In this document: one piece after another, positions 1 through 5,223 of the stretch
How positions within the stretch are numbered: the first letter of the stretch is position 1
Layout of the letters: each line of letters starts with the position of its first letter
Assembly (NCBI GenBank): GCA_028292835.1
Contig: JAQGLP010000154.1
Span: 1 to 9,495, forward strand
DNA: 9,495 nucleotides
Reading direction: 5' to 3'
From: Variovorax sp.
GTDB taxonomy: Bacteria > Pseudomonadota > Gammaproteobacteria > Burkholderiales > Burkholderiaceae_C
Notes under the pieces: model-generated
The model's database searches: none
What the model was told of the DNA's origin: nothing
What the model saw: the letters and a program-made list of their open reading frames with translations, nothing else
Position numbers and translations under genes: made by a program

Positions 1-7
1 GCATCAT
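1..7 (-). CDS. gspM: First codons of the next gsp gene, presumably gspM (runs off the left edge)
   Basis: On the minus strand two consecutive in-frame ATG codons (7-5 and 4-2) overlap the TGA stop of gspL (6-4), forming the ATGA overlap seen at other joints of this operon. Only seven bases are visible, so nothing of the protein can be read. The identity as gspM, the inner-membrane partner of GspL, is inferred purely from the usual gspG-H-I-J-K-L-M order. Confidence 0.4.
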
Positions 8-1215
8 CTTGGCGCCGCCGCCTGCATCAGCAGCAGGTCGCCTTCGGTGCGCACGCTGTAGCCGCGCGGTGCCAGCGCATCGGCCAGCGACGCAACATTC
101 GACGCGCTCAGGCCGAGTCCGCGCAGCCGCAGTTGCGTGTTGCCGTAGTCGATGGCAGTGGGCGCGCGGCCGGCCGGCAGGCTGCCCGCCAGCACGCTGA
201 GCATGGGCTCGAAGTCGGACGGCGCGACTTCGCCGGTGGCTTGCTGCAGCGCCGCCACCTCGCGTGCCATCTGCAGTGGCGCATCGATCACCAGCCTCAC
301 CGACGGAAAAGTCTGCGTGAGGATGCCGTTCACGGCGGCGCGCTTGGCGTCGAGCGCATTGCGTTCCTTCCAGGCCCAGGCATTGACACCGATCAACTGG
401 CTCGCCGCCAGGAACACGGCGCCCCAGCGCGCGGCGCGCCATTCGGGCGCATAACGCAGCGCGCGCCATACCGATACGGCCTTCTTGCCGGCGCGCGCGC
501 GGGCGTTCACCGCGAGATCGAACTGCGCCAGCTCCCAGGGCGAACCCGCTGTCTGCAGCCAGCGTTGCGCCGCCTGGACCAGCGGCACGCGCCGCGCCAG
601 CAGTCTTTCGGCGGTCTCGGCCACGGCCGGCTCGGCCGTCACGACCGCGGTATCGGCCAGCATGTCGCCCATCAGCGCCAGACCGGCACCGGTGAGCGGC
701 AGCGAGGACACGCCCCGCGCGTCGCAGCGCGTGAGCAACGGCGCCTCGCGCTCGCCGGTCACGAAAACGAGCGGCAGCGCATCGGGGGGCTGCGGCGTGA
801 ACTCCGGCACGATGCGCACGATGCGCCGCCCGGTCGCCTCGACCGCTTGCACCACCGAGCGCAGCCAGGGACGGTTGCAGGCCGCCACCCAGACCGGCAC
901 GCCGGTGCGCGCGCCCGGCTCCAGGGCGAAGTGCAGGGTCTCGGGTTCGTCGAGCAAACGGTCTTCCAGCAGGCCGTCCAGCACCGAGCGCAATCGCGCC
1001 GCGTTGCCGAGGCTGCCCTGCGGCAGGGTGACCTGGTGCCATGACAGCGCCGCCGAGGGCACGCCCAGCGCGACCTCGGCGCCGGCTGGCAGCAGCGACA
1101 GGAGCGCCTGGCCCTGCGTATTGAGCGTCTCGCCGTCGTCGCGCGAGCGCATCCAGCCGTATTCATCTGTGGCGGCGGCCGGAGGAAGGGGAGCGATGAG
1201 CAGAAGCAGGGACAT
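4..1215 (-). CDS. gspL: Type II secretion system protein GspL (assembly platform)
   Basis: GspL is a bitopic inner-membrane protein of the type II secretion assembly platform. Its cytoplasmic actin-like domain docks the GspE ATPase and its periplasmic ferredoxin-like domain pairs with GspM. The protein here is 403 residues, normal for the family. Residues 1-260 form the cytoplasmic part, including the betaproteobacterial-type stretch around 55-100 (SWHQVTLP, then LDGLLEDRLLDEPETLHFAL). One hydrophobic segment lies at about 263-282, and the periplasmic part runs from about 283 to 403. I chose the ATG at 1215 because it gives the usual start straight into the first beta strand; the frame stays open to 1317, but that extension is read from a repeat element and is not protein-like. 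No good Shine-Dalgarno is visible. It is the only gene of the series separated by a gap from its upstream neighbour, gspK. Confidence 0.93.
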   Translation of the reverse strand: MSLLLLIAPLPPAAATDEYGWMRSRDDGETLNTQGQALLSLLPAGAEVALGVPSAALSWHQVTLPQGSLGNAARLRSVLDGLLEDRLLDEPETLHFALEPGARTGVPVWVAACNRPWLRSVVQAVEATGRRIVRIVPEFTPQPPDALPLVFVTGEREAPLLTRCDARGVSSLPLTGAGLALMGDMLADTAVVTAEPAVAETAERLLARRVPLVQAAQRWLQTAGSPWELAQFDLAVNARARAGKKAVSVWRALRYAPEWRAARWGAVFLAASQLIGVNAWAWKERNALDAKRAAVNGILTQTFPSVRLVIDAPLQMAREVAALQQATGEVAPSDFEPMLSVLAGSLPAGRAPTAIDYGNTQLRLRGLGLSASNVASLADALAPRGYSVRTEGDLLLMQAAAPR

Positions 1216-1237
1216 GGCAGAGTGCGTTGTGGCTGCG

Positions 1238-1243
1238 ATTGTA
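1238..1243 (-). promoter_or_regulatory. Possible -10 hexamer ahead of gspL
   Basis: The minus strand reads TACAAT (5 of 6 to TATAAT), 22 nt before the gspL ATG. No convincing -35 is seen at 16-18 nt. It could give gspL a secondary promoter inside the operon, in the only sizeable gap of the series. This is weak, based on the hexamer alone. Confidence 0.2.
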
Positions 1244-1266
1244 GGAGGCTTGGGAAATGCCCTTTT

Positions 1267-1334
1267 GCTATGGTTTTGATAGCGCCCCGTGCAGATAAGG
1301 CACGAGCTGAAGCCCATTTTGTTTCATATTTTTC
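1267..1334. repeat. Comamonadaceae-type intergenic repeat (GCTA-N9-TAGC palindrome plus hairpin and AT-rich tail)
   Basis: The element begins with the 17-bp near-palindrome GCTATGGTTTTGATAGC (1267-1283). A small hairpin follows with arms CGTGC (1288-1292) and GCACG (1300-1304), then an AT-rich tail ending in T-runs near 1334. It fills about half of the 134-bp gap between gspK and gspL. A second, shorter copy of the 17-bp core lies at 3945-3961. From memory, closely similar elements (GCTAT...ATAGC followed by a paired GC block and a TTTTG-rich end) are frequent between genes in Comamonadaceae genomes. I cannot search for copies here, and the outer boundary is approximate. Confidence 0.6.
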
Positions 1335-1349
1335 ATGGCGATGCGGGCG

Positions 1350-2339
1350 TTACGGTTTGAGTGTTGTGGAGGCGGTACCGGCGCCGCGTTCGCGCCAGAG
1401 CACCTGCACATTGATCCCGTCGCGCTGCACCAGCGAATGCTCCTCCACCCAGGTGCGGTCAAGGCGCAGGCGCCCCCACACCTCGAAAAACCGGGTGCTG
1501 ACACTGTGCTGGTCCTCGGTGAACGGGAGCGTGGCGACGTTGCCGCGCACCAGATCGTTGGCGGCCGACAGGTTCTGGAAATGGGCCGACTTGCGGCGCT
1601 CCACCAGCCGCTGCGCGCCCGCCATGTCTAGCGATGGCGTGCTGGCATAGATGACCTCCGCGGCCGCCGTGTTGAGGTTGACCGGCGTGCGCACCGGCAG
1701 CACCGTCACATAAGGCTCCAGCGCCGCTGCCGTCGTGGGTGAAAGCCCCAGCCAGACCAGTTGCGAAGTGTGCTGCGGCAGCAGCGGACTGGCCGCCGTT
1801 GCATCGCCCGAGCCGCTGACGGCATCGCCGCCGGCGAGCGCGCGGGCCAGCGACACCGTCAGGGCGCCGAGTTCCTGCGCCGGCAGCCCCAGCAGATTGA
1901 ACAGCCGGCTGAACGCCGCCACGCTGGCCGGCACGGGCTTGGCGCTGGCATCGACCAGGTTCAGCACGTTGAGCTTGGACTGGGCATCGACGATGCGCCC
2001 CGACATCAGGGCATCGGGCAGGCCTTCCAGGCTGTCGGTGGTGACGTTTTTCTCGGCCGCGAGGAAGCTCGACAGGCGGGCTTCCTCCAGCGGCACCGCC
2101 CACGGCTCGGCCAGATGGTCGGGGCCGCCGGCACGGCCGTCCTCGCGCAGGATCAGCCGCGCCCAGTCGAGCGCGCCGACCAGCACCCAGGTCGCCTGCA
2201 CGCGCGAGCGCTCGGCCGCCTCGACCTCGACGCCGCGCCATTGCTGCCACAGCGCCGCCGCAGAGAGTGTCGCGACCAGCGTCACGGTGAGCATGGCCAG
2301 CAGCAGGGCGGCGCCGGCCTGACGCGTGCGGGCGGTCAT
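1350..2339 (-). CDS. gspK: Type II secretion minor pseudopilin GspK
   Basis: GspK is the large minor pseudopilin that, with GspI and GspJ, forms the tip complex starting the periplasmic pseudopilus. The predicted precursor is 329 residues, normal for GspK. A short basic leader ends at Gly9 (prepilin peptidase GspO site), followed by a hydrophobic helix at about 10-31. The residue at position +5 after the cleavage site is Leu, not Glu, which is the known hallmark of GspK among pseudopilins. The segment TPVNLNTA at 218-225 starts the conserved C-terminal helical region typical of the family. The ATG at 2339 overlaps the gspJ stop (ATGA), supporting both the start and translational coupling. The gene ends with TAA at 1350, followed by a 134-bp gap before gspL. 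Confidence 0.94.
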   Translation of the reverse strand: MTARTRQAGAALLLAMLTVTLVATLSAAALWQQWRGVEVEAAERSRVQATWVLVGALDWARLILREDGRAGGPDHLAEPWAVPLEEARLSSFLAAEKNVTTDSLEGLPDALMSGRIVDAQSKLNVLNLVDASAKPVPASVAAFSRLFNLLGLPAQELGALTVSLARALAGGDAVSGSGDATAASPLLPQHTSQLVWLGLSPTTAAALEPYVTVLPVRTPVNLNTAAAEVIYASTPSLDMAGAQRLVERRKSAHFQNLSAANDLVRGNVATLPFTEDQHSVSTRFFEVWGRLRLDRTWVEEHSLVQRDGINVQVLWRERGAGTASTTLKP

Positions 2340-3052
2340 GATTTGGACACCGTCAGGGTGGGACGGGCCCAGTCGCGCGTGAGCGGGCCCGACAGCCCCT
2401 CGCCAGGCGACAGGCCCAGCACCAGGCGCACGCCGTCGGGGACGGCGCCGGGTGCGATTGCGGCGTTGGCTGTGGCCGCCGTGGCCGCCGTGGCCGCGAC
2501 GAGCGGGGTGGCGGTGAGCGGGGCCGCGGGGCCCCACTGATCGTTGCGAAAGTAGTAGAGCTGCCAGCTCTCCAGCGGCATCAGCGCCACGTCGGAGCCG
2601 CCCGGTGGTGCGGTGCCATCCTGGGCCCAGGCGGCCGCCTGGGACCATGCTTGCTGCCAGTCGCCGCGCAGCGTGAACGGTGCCGATTGCCAGCGGTGCC
2701 AGCGCGCGCCGTCCGCCTCGGCACGCAGCGTCCAGGCCACCACCACCATGGCGGGTGCTGCCGGGTCGGGGCCGCGGCGCGTGAGCCGCAGCACGCGTCC
2801 GTCCCAGTCGATCGGGCGCGTCTGGGCCAGCGTGGCGATGGCGTCGAGGTCGGCGCCCCACTGTGCGAGCGACACCTGCAGCGTGAGCACGGCATCGGCG
2901 CGCTGCCGGTTCTGGGTGGTCGCACGCGAAAGGCCTTCCAGACCGCGCCAGCTCACCAGCGCGAGCAACGCCATCACGACCAGCGCCACCAGCAGCTCGA
3001 CCAGGGTGAAGCCGCGCGTGGAACCCATAAGGGTCCTGGTGTTGCGGGCCAT
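2336..3052 (-). CDS. gspJ: Type II secretion minor pseudopilin GspJ
   Basis: GspJ belongs to the GspI-J-K pseudopilus tip complex. The protein is 238 residues with a class III (prepilin) signal: cleavage after Gly14, then FTLVE with the conserved Glu at +5 (residue 19) and a hydrophobic helix to about residue 35. The rest is a soluble periplasmic domain. It carries an Ala/Thr-rich insertion at about 185-194, encoded by a 9-bp tandem repeat. The ATG at 3052 shares its A with the TGA of gspI (TGATG). An alternative ATG at 3028 (Met9) has AGGA about 8 nt upstream and would give a more usual six-residue leader, so the exact start is open. The end overlaps gspK by four bases. Confidence 0.92.
   Translation of the reverse strand: MARNTRTLMGSTRGFTLVELLVALVVMALLALVSWRGLEGLSRATTQNRQRADAVLTLQVSLAQWGADLDAIATLAQTRPIDWDGRVLRLTRRGPDPAAPAMVVVAWTLRAEADGARWHRWQSAPFTLRGDWQQAWSQAAAWAQDGTAPPGGSDVALMPLESWQLYYFRNDQWGPAAPLTATPLVAATAATAATANAAIAPGAVPDGVRLVLGLSPGEGLSGPLTRDWARPTLTVSKS
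2472..2498. repeat. 9-bp tandem repeat, three copies, inside gspJ
   Basis: Plus strand GTGGCCGCC occurs twice in direct succession (2472-2480, 2481-2489), followed by a third copy with one change (2490-2498, GTGGCCGCG). It encodes an Ala-Ala-Thr type repeat within the periplasmic domain of GspJ. The unit is a multiple of three, so copy-number change would keep the frame. Confidence 0.75.
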
Positions 3053-3480
3053 CAGAAGCGCCCCACCACGGTAGACAGCCGCAGCACCGACACGGCATCG
3101 GCGTCGCGCACCTGCACGTCGACGCGGCGGAAATTGGGGTTGAGCGTCGGCGTGGTCGACACTGTCACGTTGAACTCGATGCCCGCCTGTGTACAGACCG
3201 AGCCACTGTCGCCGATGGCCGGCATCTGGCGCGCCAGCCGCGCCTTGATCAGCTCGTTTTCGCCACACAGCGCGGCCAGCAGCACATCGGACTGGCGCTG
3301 CGCATTGCGGGTCAGCGACTGGGTCGCCTGCGCGCCGGCCGCCATCGCGAGGGCCACGATGCCCAGCGCCACCAGCACCTCGATCAACGTGAAGCCCATG
3401 GAGCCCCTGCTGCGCCCGGCAGCGCGTGTCCTGGGTACCCCCCGATGTCTGGCCTCGGCCCGGCTCGGCGGACGGTTCAT
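3052..3480 (-). CDS. gspI: Type II secretion minor pseudopilin GspI
   Basis: GspI nucleates the pseudopilus tip with GspJ and GspK. From the ATG at 3480, which overlaps the gspH stop as ATGA, the protein is 142 residues. The prepilin motif GFTLIEVLVALGIVAL puts the cleavage after Gly29 with Glu at +5 (residue 34). The 29-residue Arg-rich leader is much longer than the usual 5-10 residues. The alternative is Met28 (ATG at 3399), which has AGGGG about 6 nt upstream but would leave a leader of only Met-Gly. Two cysteines, at 72 and 96, lie in the periplasmic domain where a disulfide would be possible. Family assignment is sure; the start is not. Confidence 0.91.
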   Translation of the reverse strand: MNRPPSRAEARHRGVPRTRAAGRSRGSMGFTLIEVLVALGIVALAMAAGAQATQSLTRNAQRQSDVLLAALCGENELIKARLARQMPAIGDSGSVCTQAGIEFNVTVSTTPTLNPNFRRVDVQVRDADAVSVLRLSTVVGRF

Positions 3481-4007
3481 GGCGCCACCACGGCAAAGGG
3501 CCGCAGGCCGTCGGTTGCCAGCCGCACGCTGCGTGCTGGCGGGCCCTCGGCGCTGATCACCACCTGCTGCGCCGCGATGATCGGGTCGGGGCCGAGTTGC
3601 AGCGCGGGCAGCATCGCCCCGTTTGCGGCCGCCGCCTGCGCGCTCGTGCCGCTGTCCAGCCAGCGGTCCGGCAGCGCATCGGGCGGCAGGCCGTCGAAGA
3701 CAAAGCCCCCCGCCACGGGCCGCCAGCGCACTGCCACGCCGCTCGTGCGCGACTGGGCGCGGGCCGATTCCAGCAGCGCGGCCAGCCGCTCGGCCTCGCG
3801 GTCGATCCGGGTCTGGCCACTGTCGCGCAGGGCCAGGCTGACGCCCGCCGTGGCCACCGCGATGATGGTGATCACTACGATCAGCTCCAGCAAGGTGAAT
3901 CCGGATAAAAAACGCCCGGATCGCCCGCCCCACCTGCGCAGGCCGCTACTGAATTGATAGCGAGCGCGGATGCGGACCTGCCTATTGCCAGCTGCCGATG
4001 TCGGCAT
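3477..4007 (-). CDS. gspH: Type II secretion minor pseudopilin GspH
   Basis: GspH is the minor pseudopilin thought to link the GspI-J-K tip to the GspG fibre. The prepilin signal SGFTLLELIVVITII places cleavage after Gly36 with Glu at +5 (residue 41). A soluble domain rich in small residues follows, to residue 176. I chose the ATG at 4007 because GAGGGG sits 4 nt upstream on the minus strand, a good ribosome binding site. The start lies inside gspG, overlapping it by 26 bp. The further ATG at 4040 lacks this support. From the chosen start there is no in-frame ATG, GTG or TTG before the prepilin motif, so the leader is 36 residues, far longer than normal. Part of it is encoded by a copy of the GCTA-N9-TAGC repeat (3945-3961). 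Confidence 0.9.
   Translation of the reverse strand: MPTSAAGNRQVRIRARYQFSSGLRRWGGRSGRFLSGFTLLELIVVITIIAVATAGVSLALRDSGQTRIDREAERLAALLESARAQSRTSGVAVRWRPVAGGFVFDGLPPDALPDRWLDSGTSAQAAAANGAMLPALQLGPDPIIAAQQVVISAEGPPARSVRLATDGLRPFAVVAP
3945..3961. repeat. Second copy of the GCTA-N9-TAGC palindrome, inside the gspH leader
   Basis: GCTACTGAATTGATAGC has the same length, the same GCTA/TAGC ends and the same GATAGC right half as the core at 1267-1283. Only the 17-bp core is recognisable here; the hairpin and AT-rich tail of the other copy are absent. It lies just after the gspG stop and is read through in the gspH frame, encoding roughly Arg-Tyr-Gln-Phe-Ser-Ser. Confidence 0.55.
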
Positions 4008-4422
4008 TTTTCCCCTCGCCCCCGGGTTGGCCGTCGGCACCGAGCGAGAACACGTCGATTTCGCCCTTGATGCCGGGATTCAGGTACTGGTAGGGGCGGC
4101 CCCAGGGGTCGTTCGGCAGCTTCTCGACGTACGGCTTCCAGTTGGGCGCTGCCGGCCCGGTGGTCGGGCGCGCGAGCAGCGCCTGCAGGCCCTGCTCGGC
4201 GGTCGGGTAGCGCTGGTTGTCGAGCCGGTACAGCTTGAGCGCCTGCATCAGGTTGTTGACGTCGGTGCGCGCGGCGGTGGTGCGTGCGTCGTCGGCGCGA
4301 TCGATCACGTTGGGCACGATCAGCGCGGCGAGCACGCCGATGATGACGAGCACCACCATCAACTCGATCAGCGTGAAGCCGCGCTGGACGGCCCGGGTGG
4401 ACGTGCGAAAGGAATCGGTCAT
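3982..4422 (-). CDS. gspG: Type II secretion major pseudopilin GspG
   Basis: GspG is the major pilin-like subunit that polymerises into the periplasmic pseudopilus, the piston of type II secretion. It is 146 residues, normal for the family. The leader ends at Gly15, followed by FTLIELMVVLVIIGVLAAL with Glu at +5 (residue 20). Family landmarks are NLMQALKLYRLDNQRYPT (57-74), NDPWGRPYQYLNPG (104-117) and the calcium-binding loop at about 123-142 (DVFSLGADG, then GGEGKNADIGSW). The ATG at 4422 is preferred over a TTG at 4452 that would extend the leader by ten residues; no strong Shine-Dalgarno is seen. It is the first gene of the minus-strand operon and divergent from gspC. Confidence 0.96.
   Translation of the reverse strand: MTDSFRTSTRAVQRGFTLIELMVVLVIIGVLAALIVPNVIDRADDARTTAARTDVNNLMQALKLYRLDNQRYPTAEQGLQALLARPTTGPAAPNWKPYVEKLPNDPWGRPYQYLNPGIKGEIDVFSLGADGQPGGEGKNADIGSWQ
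4012..4017 (-). promoter_or_regulatory. Ribosome binding site deciding the gspH start
   Basis: The minus strand reads GAGGGG followed by AAAA and the ATG at 4007. It lies within the 3' end of gspG. This spacing supports the long-leader form of GspH over the ATG at 4040. Confidence 0.6.
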
Positions 4423-4475
4423 GGCGTGTTCGTGAGCGTGAAGGGCGGGCAAAGCGGGCTAGGCGGGCGGGCTGC

Positions 4476-4483
4476 ATGATAAT
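4476..4483. promoter_or_regulatory. Possible shared, overlapping -10 elements for gspC and gspG
   Basis: The eight bases ATGATAAT sit in the 69-bp divergent gap. On the plus strand they contain GATAAT (4478-4483, 5 of 6 to TATAAT), only 8 nt before the gspC ATG. On the minus strand they contain TATCAT (4481-4476, 5 of 6), about 54 nt before the gspG ATG. The rest of the gap is GC-rich and no clear -35 is seen for either direction. The location suits a divergent promoter; the evidence is hexamer similarity only. Confidence 0.3.
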
Positions 4484-4491
4484 CCGCCCTC

Positions 4492-5163
4492 ATGACGAGC
4501 CTGTATCCATCCACCCGGTGGGCCGCGCCGGCGGCCGCCACCGGCCTGTGGGCGCTGGCCGCCGCGAGCGCGGTGTTCTGGGGCCTGCGCCTCTCGGCGC
4601 CGCCCGATGCGCTGGCACCTCCGGCGACAGCCCCCGCGACGGTAGCCCCCGATCCGGCGGCGGTGGCGCGGCTGCTCGGGGCCGTGCCGGCCGCAAGCAC
4701 GGCGGTGGCGGCGCCCGAGGCCTCCAGCCGCTTCGCGCTGTTCGGCGTGGTGGCCGACGGCACGCGGCACGGCACCGCCCTCATTTCGATCGACGGCAAG
4801 CCGCCGCAGCCGTTTCGCGTCGGCGGCGCGGTCGGGGAAGGTTACGTGCTGCAGTCGCTAGGCTTGCGTGCCGCCACGCTGGGCACGGGCCCCAACACGG
4901 CGCCGGCCTTCACGCTGCAACTGCCCGTGCGCGCGCCCATCGGTGTCGCGAGCGCCGTGGCGACGCCCGCGGGAGCGGGCGCGGGAATGGTGTCGGGGCC
5001 GATTTCGCTGTCGCGTTCGCTGACGCCGTATGCACCGGCCAGCGCTTCCATCTCGCCGCCGCCCGCTTCCGCGCTGGTGCCGACCGGCCCCATCGGCGCG
5101 CCGCCGCCCGTCATGGCGCCGCAGGGCGAGCCGGCCACGACGACGACCACGACGCAGCAATGA
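4492..5163 (+). CDS. gspC: Type II secretion system protein GspC
   Basis: GspC is the inner-membrane component that links the assembly platform to the outer-membrane secretin GspD. The protein is 223 residues. A short cytoplasmic N terminus is followed by one membrane segment at about 10-32 and a Pro/Ala-rich linker. The homology-region domain runs from about 79 to 146, with the signature FALFGVVADG, GTALISIDGKPPQPFRVGG and GYVLQSLGLRAATLG. No PDZ domain or coiled coil follows; residues 147-223 are Pro/Ala/Ser-rich low-complexity sequence ending in a Thr run and Gln-Gln. The ATG at 4492 has no Shine-Dalgarno, and a -10-like GATAAT lies 8 nt upstream. It is divergent from gspG and convergent with ilvA. 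Confidence 0.88.
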   Translation: MTSLYPSTRWAAPAAATGLWALAAASAVFWGLRLSAPPDALAPPATAPATVAPDPAAVARLLGAVPAASTAVAAPEASSRFALFGVVADGTRHGTALISIDGKPPQPFRVGGAVGEGYVLQSLGLRAATLGTGPNTAPAFTLQLPVRAPIGVASAVATPAGAGAGMVSGPISLSRSLTPYAPASASISPPPASALVPTGPIGAPPPVMAPQGEPATTTTTTQQ

Positions 5164-5172
5164 CGGCAACAC

Positions 5173-5205
5173 GCCGCTGAGCGCCGTTCTTCCGGCGATG
5201 GCGGC
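5173..5205. terminator. GC-rich hairpin between convergent gspC and ilvA
   Basis: Outer arms GCCGC (5173-5177) and GCGGC (5201-5205) and inner arms CGCCG (5182-5186) and CGGCG (5193-5197) form an interrupted hairpin with a TTCTTC loop. There is no T-run on either strand, so it is not a canonical intrinsic terminator. Its place in the 60-bp gap between converging genes makes a role in 3' end formation reasonable. Confidence 0.3.
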
Positions 5206-5223
5206 AGCCCGTCGGCTTGAGGC

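Noticed and set aside
133..1044. Long plus-strand open frames opposite gspL
   Set aside because: GC-rich antisense shadows with low-complexity Arg/His-rich translations and no recognisable domain; gspL on the minus strand explains the region.
1268..1504. 78-codon minus-strand frame covering the gspK 3' end and the gspK-gspL gap, with an internal Met-Lys-Asn-Met start
   Set aside because: Most of it overlaps gspK in another frame and the rest is the palindromic repeat. Such repeat-encoded peptides are common false calls.
3931..3933. GTG at 3933 near the prepilin motif, with a T6 run after it that could slip into the gspH frame
   Set aside because: The GTG is out of frame with GspH, and a programmed shift would be needed. 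The ATG at 4007 with a good ribosome binding site explains expression more simply.
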